A stretch of 64,000 bases of DNA from Hyphomicrobiales bacterium (GCA_900470965.1 UCCS01000064.1:1-64000); one strand, 5' to 3'; counted from the first letter of the stretch, positions 1-8,267 are shown. Program-made: numbers and translations. The notes: generated by a model from the sequence alone, not told the origin.

Positions 1-397
1 GGCCATGTGCCTCGGCCGCTTTCTGCACCTCGGCCAGGATCGCGCCGCCATCGGCGACCAGCACGTTTGCGACCGGATCGACATCGCGGATCTTGTTCAT
101 GCGTTCGAGCGACAGGATCACGTCCGCCTTGCCCTCGCGCGGCGTCTGCCCGCCGACGAGGCCGGTATTGCCGGTTTGCGGCACAATGGCCGTACCGGTT
201 TCGGTGGCAAGCTTCATGAGCGCGGAGACTTCCTCGACCGTACCGGGTTTCAGCAGGAGAGGGGAGGTGCCGTGATAGAGGCCGCGGTTTTCAATGAGGT
301 GCGGCGCGAGATCAGCTTCGCTGCGCAGCGCATATTTCTCGCCGACGATGGCGGTGAAACGTTCGATGATCTCTGGAGAAATGCTTGTGCTGCTCAT
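1..397 (-). CDS. FAD-binding oxidoreductase (GlcD / D-2-hydroxyacid dehydrogenase type), 3' end missing
   Basis: The gene starts at an ATG whose complement lies at 395-397 and runs off the left edge, leaving about 132 N-terminal residues. The visible part holds the first half of a PCMH-type FAD domain. The motif PQTGNTGLVGGQTP at about residues 63-76 is the pyrophosphate-binding loop of the glycolate oxidase GlcD / D-lactate / D-2-hydroxyglutarate dehydrogenase family. These flavoenzymes oxidise 2-hydroxyacids to 2-oxoacids in the cytoplasm. The start lies 20 bp after the stop of tsaC, so the two genes are probably co-transcribed. The exact substrate cannot be read from this fragment. Confidence 0.85.
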   Translation of the reverse strand, partial: MSSTSISPEIIERFTAIVGEKYALRSEADLAPHLIENRGLYHGTSPLLLKPGTVEEVSALMKLATETGTAIVPQTGNTGLVGGQTPREGKADVILSLERMNKIRDVDPVANVLVADGGAILAEVQKAAEAHG

Positions 398-416
398 GGA
401 GCCCGGTCCCTCTTCC

Positions 417-1391
417 TCACTCACGCGGTGCTGCCGCTCGCCGCAGCCGGTCATTGATTGCCTCTCCAAGTCCTTCGTCGGGAATCGGCGAAAAGGCGAT
501 CACGGCCGCGCCGCTGGCGTCAGCCTTCTTCATGTAGTCGAAAAGATTGGCGGCCGCTTCCGAGAGATCACCGCGCGGGCTGAGGTTCAGCACGATCGCC
601 GCTTGCTCGGCCCCTGCCACCCTGTCTGGACCGAAGGCAATCAACGCTTCACCGGGTTCCAGTGCCGTGGCTTCGAGCCTTACGGCTGCGCCCGGCGCGT
701 AATGCGAGGCGAGCATACCTGGCGCTTCGATCGCCGCCGCTGCCTTCTTCGAGCGCAGCAAACGCTTGCCTGCCACCCGCTCGATCTCCCTGGCCGGCAG
801 TCCGCCGGGCCGCAGGAGGCGCAGCTCGCCGTTCTCGGCTTTCACGATCGTCGATTCCACGCCGACGGCACTCGCGCCCGCATCGAGGATGAGAGGTATC
901 TTTGCCCCGAGATCGGCCTCGACATGGGCAGCGCTTGTGGCGCTCACTTTGCCGGATGTATTGGCGCTCGGAGCCGCAAGCGGCCGCCCGAAGGCCCGGA
1001 TCAGATCGCCGGTAAAACCTTTCGGTATGCGGATGCCGACGCTGTCGAGGCCCGCGGTCGCCAGCGCATGGATCGCGGCGCCGGTCCTCAGCGGCAGTAC
1101 CAGCGTCAGCGGGCCAGGCCAGAAGGCTTCTGCCAAAGCGCGGGAGATCGGATCGAATTCGGCATAGGTCTCTGCCATCGCAAGATCCGCCATGTGGCAG
1201 ATCAGCGGATTGAAGCGTGGCCGCCCCTTGGTCTCATAGATGCGGGTGATCGCCGCCGGATTGGTGGCGTCGGCGGCAAGGCCGTAGACGGTCTCGGTCG
1301 GAATGGCGATCGCAAAGCCTTCGCCGAGCGCCGCGCAGCCGGCTTCGAGTGCCGTCTGCCTGTCCGCCTTGATGTCGATTATTCTTGCCAT
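417..1391 (-). CDS. tsaC: L-threonylcarbamoyladenylate synthase (TsaC/Sua5)
   Basis: A 324-aa protein. It condenses threonine, bicarbonate and ATP to threonylcarbamoyl-AMP for the t6A37 modification of ANN-decoding tRNAs. The N-terminal YrdC domain shows the KGRPRFNPL motif and a later APSANTSGKVS motif, both contacting nucleotide. The length, with about 120 residues after YrdC, fits the two-domain Sua5 type rather than the short TsaC type. I chose the ATG beginning MARIIDIKA (complement 1389-1391) over a longer non-homologous extension to 1469. It has a GGGCAGGA-like Shine-Dalgarno. It lies directly upstream of the FAD oxidase gene. Confidence 0.93.
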   Translation of the reverse strand: MARIIDIKADRQTALEAGCAALGEGFAIAIPTETVYGLAADATNPAAITRIYETKGRPRFNPLICHMADLAMAETYAEFDPISRALAEAFWPGPLTLVLPLRTGAAIHALATAGLDSVGIRIPKGFTGDLIRAFGRPLAAPSANTSGKVSATSAAHVEADLGAKIPLILDAGASAVGVESTIVKAENGELRLLRPGGLPAREIERVAGKRLLRSKKAAAAIEAPGMLASHYAPGAAVRLEATALEPGEALIAFGPDRVAGAEQAAIVLNLSPRGDLSEAAANLFDYMKKADASGAAVIAFSPIPDEGLGEAINDRLRRAAAPRE

Positions 1392-1481
1392 GTCCTGCCC
1401 GGTTTTACTGCGGCAGTCATTAGGCTTTCCTTGCGGCGCGATCAATCCCGCCCGAAGCTTGTAGATCAACTGTCGGCGAAC

Positions 1482-2090
1482 CTACAGTTGGCGGATGATC
1501 TGGCGAAGCTGCTCGTTGCGGGCGCCGAGCAGGAGGATGTTGCGGATGGCGATCTGCGGATCGTTGGTGCGGAAGAGCAGGCCGTTGCCCCGCACCGAGC
1601 GGTCGACCACCATCCTCTCCGGCGTGCTTTCACCCGGCTTGATCGCCACGGCGAAATACATCCGGGAATTCTGCACCGCGATATTGTCGAAGAAATTGTC
1701 GTTGTCGCCGATGTCGGAATAGAAGTTGGCGATGTAGAAGGCCCATGCCACTTCGTCGTAGCGAGCGAATTTGGTGCGTGCGGCCGTGACGTGGCAGTAG
1801 CCGAGATGCGGGCTATCGGCCAGCGTCCGGTGGAAGATCATCTTCGGAAACTGGATCGCGCGGTGGAAGCCGTTGATGTTCTGGTGGGTCTTTTCGCCGG
1901 CGGCCTGCAGCTTGCGTGCGGTCTTTTCAGCCACTTCCTCATGGGTGAGATAGCGGCGTTCGTCCGGGAGCCAGTCTTCGCGACGGCGGCTGATGCGGCC
2001 GGTGCGCAGGAATTCAGAGTGCTTGGCGAAAAGCCGCGGTTCTGTAGGCTTGATTTCTTCCCGCGTGTCGAAATATCGAAGTTTGGCCAT
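1482..2090 (-). CDS. conserved hypothetical protein (rhizobial, DUF6656-like)
   Basis: A 202-aa soluble protein with no signal peptide or membrane segment. The start MAKLRYFDTRE was chosen because the residues upstream look non-coding. It is charged and rich in aromatic residues, with conserved-looking stretches such as HQNINGFHRAIQFPK and FYSDIGDNDNFFDN. I associate it with a rhizobial family of unknown function (possibly DUF6656), from memory only. It sits upstream of tsaC on the same strand with a gap of about 90 bp and is divergent from the Rieske oxygenase. No function can be inferred. Confidence 0.75.
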   Translation of the reverse strand: MAKLRYFDTREEIKPTEPRLFAKHSEFLRTGRISRRREDWLPDERRYLTHEEVAEKTARKLQAAGEKTHQNINGFHRAIQFPKMIFHRTLADSPHLGYCHVTAARTKFARYDEVAWAFYIANFYSDIGDNDNFFDNIAVQNSRMYFAVAIKPGESTPERMVVDRSVRGNGLLFRTNDPQIAIRNILLLGARNEQLRQIIRQL

Positions 2091-2142
2091 GGCTTCCGCA
2101 GTCTTCGCTGTGTGGGTCGTCGGCAAGGATAGGATTTCGTGC

Positions 2143-2157
2143 TTAACACGCTGTTAA
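2143..2157. promoter_or_regulatory. inverted repeat TTAACA-N3-TGTTAA
   Basis: A perfect 6+3+6 palindrome, TTAACACGCTGTTAA, lies 53 bp upstream of the start of the leftward hypothetical gene. It could be an operator for a dimeric repressor. The cognate factor is unknown. Confidence 0.4.
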
Positions 2158-2199
2158 AATAGCGCGAAGAAGGCGCGAGAGCTGGGTTTGCGAGCGGCA

Positions 2200-2215
2200 T
2201 GTCGCAAATGCGACA
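2200..2215. promoter_or_regulatory. candidate operator TGTCGC-N4-GCGACA upstream of Rieske oxygenase
   Basis: A perfect 6+4+6 inverted repeat, TGTCGCAAATGCGACA. The same TGTCGC half-site recurs at 2265-2270 and at 2344-2349, the last followed by GCGACC at 2361-2366. Repeated half-sites in one leader suggest cooperative binding of a transcription factor controlling the oxygenase gene. The regulator is not in the window. Confidence 0.5.
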
Positions 2216-2482
2216 GCGCCTCGCCAGCCGCATTGGATTTACTTATGTCTGATGGGTCACGAAATGTCGCAATTGACGATGATCAAAGGCGAGTGAAGGT
2301 TTCCGAGGGCCAACCGGCTCCCTGTCGTCAATTTCGAAGCGGATGTCGCTTTACAACCAAGCGACCGGCATGCTCGGTGCTTAAATAACGCCATGACCAG
2401 TTCTCCGGAGGGAGAAGGAAGCGGGCGCGCTTCCGCTGCCGTGCTCGAAAAGAGTAGCAGCCACATGCACGAGGATAGGCAG

Positions 2483-3727
2483 ATGGATATTCGCAGCAAC
2501 GTTTTGCGCCAGCTCAAGAGCCGCCGCGAGGGTTTCAGTCTCGAACAGCCCTTCTACATTGACGAGGATTATTTCCGTCTGGATATGGAGATGATCTACT
2601 ATCGCGACTGGCTGTTCATCGGCCATGATTGCGAACTGCCGAAGCCAGGCGCCTACTTTACCGTCCAGATCGGCGAATATCCCGTCGTCATCGTGCGCGG
2701 ACGCGACAATGTCATTCGCGCCTTCCACAATAGCTGTCGCCACCGCGGCTCGCGCGTCTGCACCAAGGAGCACGGCTCGTCGGTACGGCTCGTCTGCCCC
2801 TATCATCAGTGGACCTACGATCTCGACGGCAAGCTCGCCTTCGCGCGCCACATGGGCGATGATTTCGACAAGAGCGGCTACGGACTGAAACCGGTCCATT
2901 GCGAAATCGTCGCCGGTTACGTCTTCATCTGCCTCGCCAATGTCGCGCCGGACTTCCAGACCGTGCGCGACAAGGTCGAACCCTATATGGCGCCCCACGA
3001 CATCAGCGAGGCCAAGATCGCCTTCCAGAGCACCATCATCGAGAAGGGCAACTGGAAGCTTGTCTGGGAAAACAATCGCGAGTGCTATCACTGCGCCGCA
3101 AACCATCCCGAGCTCTGCCGCACCTATCCGGAAGCGCCGAGCGTGACAGGCACTGATGGCGGCGCCGACGATCCGGAGATTGCCGGCCACTGGGCGCGCT
3201 GCGAGGCCGCCGGTCTGCCGAGCAAGTTCCAGATCTCGCCGGACGGGCAGTTCCGCACTGCCCGCATGCCGCTGATCGAGGATGCCGAAAGCTACACCAT
3301 GTCCGGCAGGCCCGCCGTCAAGCGCCCGCTTTCCGACGACGTGAAGATCAGCCACATCGGCACCATGCTGCTCTTCCACTATCCGACGACCTGGAACCAT
3401 CTGCTCGGCGACCACGCCATCTCCTTCCGTGTGCTGCCGCTCAGCGCCAACGAGACGGCGGTGACCACCAAATGGATCGTTCACAAGGATGCTGTCGAAG
3501 GTGTCGATTATAACCTCGAGGAACTGACCCACGTCTGGACGGAAACCAACGATCAGGATCGCCGCATCGTCGAAGAAAATGCTTTCGGCATCCGTTCGCC
3601 GGCCTATGAGCCTGGTCCTTATTCGCAGGTGCACGAGGGCGGTGTCATGCAGTTCCTCGAATGGTATTCGAACTTCATGATCAACCGTTTGCAGGGCGAT
3701 CAGGCCAAGCTCTCGGTCGTTGCCTGA
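2483..3727 (+). CDS. Rieske non-heme iron oxygenase alpha subunit (GbcA / stachydrine demethylase-like)
   Basis: A 414-aa protein. The Rieske [2Fe-2S] domain shows CRH and CPYH ligand pairs (CRHRGSRVC and RLVCPYHQW, about residues 87-110). The catalytic mononuclear-iron site follows in NNRECYHCAANHPELC. The overall form resembles oxygenases that demethylate glycine betaine or proline betaine (GbcA, Stc2) more than classical arene dioxygenases. The start ATG at 2483 is preceded by GAGGATAGGCAG, and in-frame codons back to 2393 look non-coding. No ferredoxin reductase partner (GbcB-like) is adjacent, so electrons must come from a protein encoded elsewhere. Substrate assignment is inference. Confidence 0.85.
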   Translation: MDIRSNVLRQLKSRREGFSLEQPFYIDEDYFRLDMEMIYYRDWLFIGHDCELPKPGAYFTVQIGEYPVVIVRGRDNVIRAFHNSCRHRGSRVCTKEHGSSVRLVCPYHQWTYDLDGKLAFARHMGDDFDKSGYGLKPVHCEIVAGYVFICLANVAPDFQTVRDKVEPYMAPHDISEAKIAFQSTIIEKGNWKLVWENNRECYHCAANHPELCRTYPEAPSVTGTDGGADDPEIAGHWARCEAAGLPSKFQISPDGQFRTARMPLIEDAESYTMSGRPAVKRPLSDDVKISHIGTMLLFHYPTTWNHLLGDHAISFRVLPLSANETAVTTKWIVHKDAVEGVDYNLEELTHVWTETNDQDRRIVEENAFGIRSPAYEPGPYSQVHEGGVMQFLEWYSNFMINRLQGDQAKLSVVA

Positions 3728-3807
3728 AGGCGATCGTCACCGGTTAATGTCCAGTTCATTTCGTCTCCGGTAGAGATCGAGTGTGGGTGCCGTTTTCGGG
3801 TCTTTCG

Positions 3808-3832
3808 GGAACAATTCTCCGTTTTGTCCGTT
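3808..3832 (+). promoter_or_regulatory. EcfG-type general stress promoter upstream of BA14K gene
   Basis: GGAAC at 3808-3812, then exactly 16 bp, then CGTT at 3829-3832. This is a perfect match to the alphaproteobacterial EcfG (RpoE2) consensus GGAAC-N16/17-CGTT. Transcription should begin near 3840, giving a leader of about 30 nt before the ATG at 3872. Confidence 0.65.
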
Positions 3833-3871
3833 TTCCGGCAGGCTTTTTTCGCTCTTAATCGGAGACATGCA

Positions 3872-4357
3872 ATGTTTGGGCTGAGTAAGAGGGTCGCGAC
3901 TGCGGTTATGGCCGCCGCTGTCGTTGCGACGAGCTTCGTGCCGTCGCAGGCAATCCAGATGCCGACCGCCCCGCAGGTGGAAAAATCTTCGCCTGTCGAA
4001 AACGTCCAATATCGCCGTTACTATCGTCCTGGCTACCGCCACGGCTACTATCCGGGCTACCGCCCCGCATATCGTTCTGGCTGGTACGGCGGCTATCGCG
4101 GTTATTCCTATTATCGTCCGGGCTACCGTCACTATAACGGCTACTGGTATCCGCTGGCAGCCTTTGGCGCCGGTGCCGTCATCGGCGGCGCTATCGCGGC
4201 GCAGCCGCGCTACTATGCGCCCGCGCCGGCTCCCTCGGGCATCAATCCGAGCCATGTCGCCTGGTGCGAAAACCGCTACCGTTCCTACAGGGCCTACGAC
4301 AATACGTTCCAGCCCTATAACGGTCCGCGCCAGCAGTGCTACTCGCCCTACTACTGA
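3872..4357 (+). CDS. BA14K family secreted protein
   Basis: A 161-aa protein with a Sec signal peptide (MFGLSKRVATAVMAAAVV..., cleavage near SQA). A Tyr/Arg/Gly-rich low-complexity stretch follows at about residues 45-90 with recurring YRPGYR units. Next come a short hydrophobic glycine-rich segment (AAFGAGAVIGGAIAA) and the C-terminal BA14K signature, HVAWCENRYRSYRAYDNTF...QQCYS, with two Cys that could pair. BA14K was described as an immunoreactive Brucella protein and its relatives are abundant in rhizobia. The start was chosen for the signal peptide and the CGGAGA Shine-Dalgarno. An EcfG-type promoter lies upstream and a strong terminator follows. Confidence 0.85.
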   Translation: MFGLSKRVATAVMAAAVVATSFVPSQAIQMPTAPQVEKSSPVENVQYRRYYRPGYRHGYYPGYRPAYRSGWYGGYRGYSYYRPGYRHYNGYWYPLAAFGAGAVIGGAIAAQPRYYAPAPAPSGINPSHVAWCENRYRSYRAYDNTFQPYNGPRQQCYSPYY

Positions 4358-4380
4358 GGCGAAACCAGAGATCGAGATTG

Positions 4381-4410
4381 AACGCCCGGCCATCGAGCCG
4401 GGCGTTTTCG
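4381..4410 (+). terminator. intrinsic terminator after BA14K gene
   Basis: A perfect 10-bp stem: AACGCCCGGC at 4381-4390, loop CATCGA, GCCGGGCGTT at 4397-4406, then TTCG. It lies between convergent genes and may act in both directions, although the T-tract is short on both strands. Confidence 0.75.
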
Positions 4411-4411
4411 T

Positions 4412-5404
4412 TCAGAGAATATCCACCCGCTTCAAGAGCCACCAGGCCAAGGCGATGGAGGCGAGGATGAGCCCCACGGCATATTCCGTACCGTAGTCTC
4501 CGACGGCAAAGGGTAGGTTGGCCGTGTTCATGCCGAAGAAGCCGGTCACCAGTGTCGGCGGCAACAGGAAGGCCGTCATGATCGACAGGATGTAGAGGTG
4601 GCGGTTCGTCTCCGATGAAAGCTTGGAGTCGATTTCTTCGTGCAGCAGCCTTGCCCGGTCCTGCAGCGCGTAGACATCGTGGTCGACTGTCTCCAACCGG
4701 CTCGTCAGTCGCCCGGCAATATCGTCGAAACCGAAGGGCATTTCGTCTTCGTCGGAGGCTGCCGCTCGCCGCATCAGCGCAAGGACCGTGCGCAGGTGGC
4801 GATGCAGGCGCACGATCGTGCGGCGGACGGGAGCAAGCCTGCGGCGTTCGTCACGCGGCGCGTTGTCGTAGACGAAGTCCTCGATCAGGTTGAGCTCCTC
4901 GGTGAGCTCCATGACGACGGAGATCAGCGTGCGCTGGAACTCGGTCACAAGCAGTTCGAAGAGGTCGACGGGACGGGCGAACTTGCCGGGATTCTTCTCG
5001 ATCATCACACGTGTCCGCTCCACGCTTCTCAACGGCTGCAGGCGCGTGGTGATGATGAAACGGTCGGAGATGGCGAAATGCAGCCAGCCGAGATCGGCCG
5101 TGTCCTGATCGAATTCGCGCTGGCAGTCCACCAGCGTGCCGTAGAGCATCTGTTCGTCGACAGTCAGGACCGCGTGCGTGTCGCGCGTGGTCAGCGCCGA
5201 CTTGGCGTCATCCATCACGCCGAGCGTGTCGAGCAGAGCGGGCACGCGGGCATCGGCGAGGTTGAGATGCAGCCAATAAAAACCGTCGTCTACGGTCAGC
5301 TCTGCGGCCGTCGCGCTGTTTTGCAGCCGCGCCGCCTTCTTGTTTTCCGGCGAGAAACGGTAGGCCCATACGAGGCCGGGTATGTTGACGGGCAAGGTAT
5401 CCAT
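4412..5404 (-). CDS. zntB: CorA/ZntB-family divalent cation transporter
   Basis: A 330-aa protein. A long soluble helical N-terminal domain of about 265 residues is followed by two C-terminal membrane helices. The first helix ends in the family signature GMN (FFGMNTANLPF), with a short loop before the last helix and the basic tail LLKRVDIL. This is the pentameric CorA-type fold. The family transports Mg2+, Co2+ or Zn2+, and sequence alone does not separate ZntB from CorA reliably. The ATG at 5404 has GAGAGGATCGG upstream. An in-frame extension to 5488 lies in the repeat element and is unlikely to be coding. Confidence 0.85.
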   Translation of the reverse strand: MDTLPVNIPGLVWAYRFSPENKKAARLQNSATAAELTVDDGFYWLHLNLADARVPALLDTLGVMDDAKSALTTRDTHAVLTVDEQMLYGTLVDCQREFDQDTADLGWLHFAISDRFIITTRLQPLRSVERTRVMIEKNPGKFARPVDLFELLVTEFQRTLISVVMELTEELNLIEDFVYDNAPRDERRRLAPVRRTIVRLHRHLRTVLALMRRAAASDEDEMPFGFDDIAGRLTSRLETVDHDVYALQDRARLLHEEIDSKLSSETNRHLYILSIMTAFLLPPTLVTGFFGMNTANLPFAVGDYGTEYAVGLILASIALAWWLLKRVDIL

Positions 5405-5441
5405 TATTGCCGATCCTCTCGCAAAAGCGATCAATCCTACT

Positions 5442-5548
5442 AAAAGCATGTCGTGCAAAACTGTGTAGCGGTTTTGCGATAACGACATGCGTCAAAACAA
5501 AGGCCTGAAGCGTGGCAGCGGATCTGAAAGATCGCGACACGCTTAGAG
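5442..5548. repeat. RIME-like rhizobial intergenic element with two palindromes
   Basis: The first hairpin pairs GCATGTCGT (5446-5454) with ACGACATGC (5482-5490) and, inside it, GCAAAAC (5455-5461) with GTTTTGC (5471-5477). The second pairs AAGCGTG (5508-5514) with CACGCTT (5538-5544), with an inner GATCT/AGATC stem. Two large palindromes in about 105 bp match the rhizobial intergenic mosaic element RIME1. It lies between divergent zntB and the acyl-CoA dehydrogenase gene. Confidence 0.75.
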
Positions 5549-5624
5549 ATTCTCCATGACGTCTGTTTGTGCAAGTGCACAAGCGAAAAGGCGCTCTCGA
5601 TCAAGGTTATCGACGGAAACCAAA

Positions 5625-5640
5625 TTGACGTTTACGTAAA
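5625..5640. promoter_or_regulatory. LiuR-like (MerR family) operator TTGACGTTTACGTAAA
   Basis: The near-palindrome TTGACGTTTACGTAAA lies 84 bp upstream of the acyl-CoA dehydrogenase start. It closely resembles the box described for MerR-family LiuR regulators of branched-chain amino acid and acyl-CoA catabolism in proteobacteria. No liuR gene is in the window, so the assignment rests on site similarity and gene content. Confidence 0.5.
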
Positions 5641-5723
5641 AATCAATTAGCTCTTCGAATGGAGGCGCTTGTGCACCGGCTCTGCCGTGCGTGAGCTGAA
5701 TGCTGAATGCGGAGGAAAATAAG

Positions 5724-7502
5724 ATGTATAAGGCGCCTGTCGAGGAAATCGCGTTCACGCTGAAGCATGTCGCCGGCATGGCTGAGGCGATCGACGACGG
5801 TCTTCTCGGCGATCTTGGCGAGGATCTCGTCGATGCCATTCTTGCAGAGGCGGGACGATTTGCCACGGAGGAAATCGCCCCTCTCGCCGATATCGGAGAC
5901 CGCCAGGGCACCCGGCTTGCCGACGGTGAGGTGAAGACGCCGGACGGCTGGCGCGACCTCTACCGCAATTGGGCCGCAGGCGGCTGGAACGGCCTGACCG
6001 CGCCGGAGGACTTCGGTGGCCAGGCTTTGCCGCACATGCTGAATGTCGCGGCCCTCGAAATGTGGAACTCCGGCTCAATGGCTTTCGCACTCTGCCCGAC
6101 GCTCACCATGGGTGCCGCCGAGGCGCTGAACGTACATGGTAGTGCCGCTCTCAAGGAAAAATATCTGGCGCGCATGGTGTCCGGTGAATGGACCGGCACG
6201 ATGAACCTCACGGAACCCCATGCCGGCTCCGATCTCGGCGTACTGAAGGCGCGCGCCGAGCGCCGTGAGGATGGTAGCTACCGCATCTTCGGCCAGAAGA
6301 TCTTCATCACCTGGGGCGAGCATGACGCGGCCGACAACATCATCCATCTCGTGTTGGCGCGCCTGCCGGATGCGCCGGCCGGCACGCGCGGCATCTCGCT
6401 TTTCCTCGTGCCGAAATTCCTTGTCAATGATGACGGCTCGCTCGGCGCCCGCAACGATCTTCACTGCCATTCGCTCGAACATAAGCTCGGCATTCACGGC
6501 TCGCCCACCTGCACCATGATCTATGGCGACGGCAGGTTCGGCGAAGAGAAGGGTGCGATCGGCTGGTTGATCGGCGAGGAGAACAAGGGCCTCGCCTGCA
6601 TGTTCACGATGATGAACAATGCCCGACTTGCCGTCGGCATGCAGGGTGTGGCGATCTGTGAAGCGGCGACGCAGAAGGCGATCGCCTATGCTAAGGAGCG
6701 CACGCAGGGCAGAGCCCCCGGCTGGAGCGGCTCCGGCATGAGCCCGATCATCGACCATCCCGATGTCGCCCGCATGCTGCTCACCATGAAGGCCTTGACG
6801 CAGGGCTCACGCGCCATCGCCTATGCTTGCGCCCATGCGATCGATATGGCGCATCGCGCCAATGAGCGACGCCAACACTGGCAGGAGCGCGCTGCGCTGC
6901 TTACGCCGATTGCCAAATCCTTCGCGACGGATGCCGGCGTCGATGTCGCCTCCCTCGGCATCCAGGTGCACGGTGGCATGGGCTTCATCGAGGAGACAGG
7001 TGCCGCTCGCTATTTGCGTGATGCCCGCATCGCCCCGATCTACGAGGGCACGAACGGTATTCAGGCAATCGACCTCGTCACCCGTAAGCTGCCTTTGTCT
7101 GATGGCAGGCAGGTCAGGGGCTTCATTGCCGAGCTGAAGGCGATCGCTGAGGCTGTCCGCAGTTCAAACCTCGACGATTTCGGCGCGACGGCCGACAGGG
7201 TGGATTCCGCCCTTGCAGATCTGGAGGAGGCGACAAGCTGGTTTCTCTCGCGCCTCGCCGAGGGCAAGTCCGCCGAGGCCCTGTCAGGCGCAACGCCCTA
7301 TCAGCGTCTTTTCGGCCTTGCGCTCACCGGCTGCTATCTCGCCAAGGGCGGGCTTGCCCGCACCTCGGATGGGGCAGGCGAGGGCCGCATTGCGCTTTGC
7401 CGCTTCGCCGCCGAAAACCTTCTGTCCGAAACGGCGGCGCTGAAGGACCGCGTCGTCAACGGCGCCGACAGCCTTGCTGCCGCCCGCACCATCCTTGCCT
7501 AG
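5724..7502 (+). CDS. acyl-CoA dehydrogenase (with extra C-terminal domain)
   Basis: A 592-aa flavoprotein, about 200 residues longer than short-chain acyl-CoA dehydrogenases. The N-terminal helical, middle beta (MNLTEPHAGSDLG near residue 165) and C-terminal helical domains are present. The GGMGFIEETGAARYLRDARI and YEGTNGIQAIDL motifs are family hallmarks. An added C-terminal domain of about 140 residues places it with the FadE/DmdC-like long form. It introduces a trans double bond into acyl-CoA; the chain specificity is unknown. GGAGGAAAATAAG precedes the ATG at 5724. The enoyl-CoA hydratase follows 12 bp later, so the two catalyse consecutive beta-oxidation steps. Confidence 0.92.
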   Translation: MYKAPVEEIAFTLKHVAGMAEAIDDGLLGDLGEDLVDAILAEAGRFATEEIAPLADIGDRQGTRLADGEVKTPDGWRDLYRNWAAGGWNGLTAPEDFGGQALPHMLNVAALEMWNSGSMAFALCPTLTMGAAEALNVHGSAALKEKYLARMVSGEWTGTMNLTEPHAGSDLGVLKARAERREDGSYRIFGQKIFITWGEHDAADNIIHLVLARLPDAPAGTRGISLFLVPKFLVNDDGSLGARNDLHCHSLEHKLGIHGSPTCTMIYGDGRFGEEKGAIGWLIGEENKGLACMFTMMNNARLAVGMQGVAICEAATQKAIAYAKERTQGRAPGWSGSGMSPIIDHPDVARMLLTMKALTQGSRAIAYACAHAIDMAHRANERRQHWQERAALLTPIAKSFATDAGVDVASLGIQVHGGMGFIEETGAARYLRDARIAPIYEGTNGIQAIDLVTRKLPLSDGRQVRGFIAELKAIAEAVRSSNLDDFGATADRVDSALADLEEATSWFLSRLAEGKSAEALSGATPYQRLFGLALTGCYLAKGGLARTSDGAGEGRIALCRFAAENLLSETAALKDRVVNGADSLAAARTILA

Positions 7503-7514
7503 GGAGACTGGAAA

Positions 7515-8267
7515 ATGAGCGATCCCATCATCATCGAACGGTCCGCAGATCATCCGGCTGTCCAGCTCATCCGTTTCAACCGGCCGGAAAAGAAGAATGC
7601 CTTCACTCGCGCCATGTACCGGACCATGACCGACGCGCTGAATGCGGCCAATGCCGATACCGATATCCGGGTGACGGTCTTTCTCGGCACCGAAGGCTGC
7701 TTCTCGGCCGGCAATGATATCAGCGATTTTCTCGCCGTGGCCATGGGCGGCAGCATGGGCCAGGAAATGATTGATTTTCTCTATGCACTCGTCAATGCCG
7801 AAAAACCGCTCGTCTCGGGCGTCGATGGTCTGGCGATCGGCATCGGCACGACGCTCAACCTGCATTGCGACCTGACTGTTGCTTCCGACCGCAGCCATTT
7901 CCGCACGCCTTTCGTCGATCTGGCGCTGGTGCCGGAGGCGGGCTCGAGCCTGATCGTCCCGCGCATTGCGGGCCATCAGCGCGCCTTCGCCATGCTCGTT
8001 GCCGGAGAGGCCTTTACGGCTGAGGATGCGAAGCAAGCCGGCTTGATCTGGAAGGTGACGACGCCGGAAGATGTGGAAAGCCAGACGATCGCTGCGGCCG
8101 CAAAGCTTGCAGCCAAACCGCCGGAAGCGTTGAAGATCGCTCGCGATCTCGTTCGCGGCCCGCGGGAGGAGATCATCGCGCGTATCGATGAAGAGGCCCG
8201 TCACTTCGCCGTCCGCATGAGAAGTGATGAGGCGCGCGCTGCCTTCGAGGCTTTCATGCGCCGCTGA
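7515..8267 (+). CDS. enoyl-CoA hydratase/isomerase family protein
   Basis: A 250-aa crotonase-fold protein. It shows RPEKKNAFT near the N-terminus, the oxyanion-hole stretch CFSAGNDISDF, a second oxyanion segment (GLAIGIGTTL) and EAGSSLIVPR, where the catalytic acid usually lies. It would hydrate trans-2-enoyl-CoA to 3-hydroxyacyl-CoA or isomerise the double bond. It follows the acyl-CoA dehydrogenase by 12 bp with an AGGGAGA Shine-Dalgarno and is almost certainly in the same operon under the upstream LiuR-like site. Confidence 0.92.
   Translation: MSDPIIIERSADHPAVQLIRFNRPEKKNAFTRAMYRTMTDALNAANADTDIRVTVFLGTEGCFSAGNDISDFLAVAMGGSMGQEMIDFLYALVNAEKPLVSGVDGLAIGIGTTLNLHCDLTVASDRSHFRTPFVDLALVPEAGSSLIVPRIAGHQRAFAMLVAGEAFTAEDAKQAGLIWKVTTPEDVESQTIAAAAKLAAKPPEALKIARDLVRGPREEIIARIDEEARHFAVRMRSDEARAAFEAFMRR

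Larger units (their letters stand above)
2091..2482. other. 392-bp divergent intergenic region with palindromic sites
   Basis: This region separates the leftward hypothetical gene from the rightward Rieske oxygenase. It has no convincing ORF. It holds two perfect inverted repeats and two further TGTCGC half-sites, listed separately, and probably carries both promoters. Confidence 0.6.

Noticed and set aside
294..2132. 612-codon rightward open frame across tsaC and the hypothetical gene
   Set aside because: It is antisense to two well-supported genes and has no protein-like domain.
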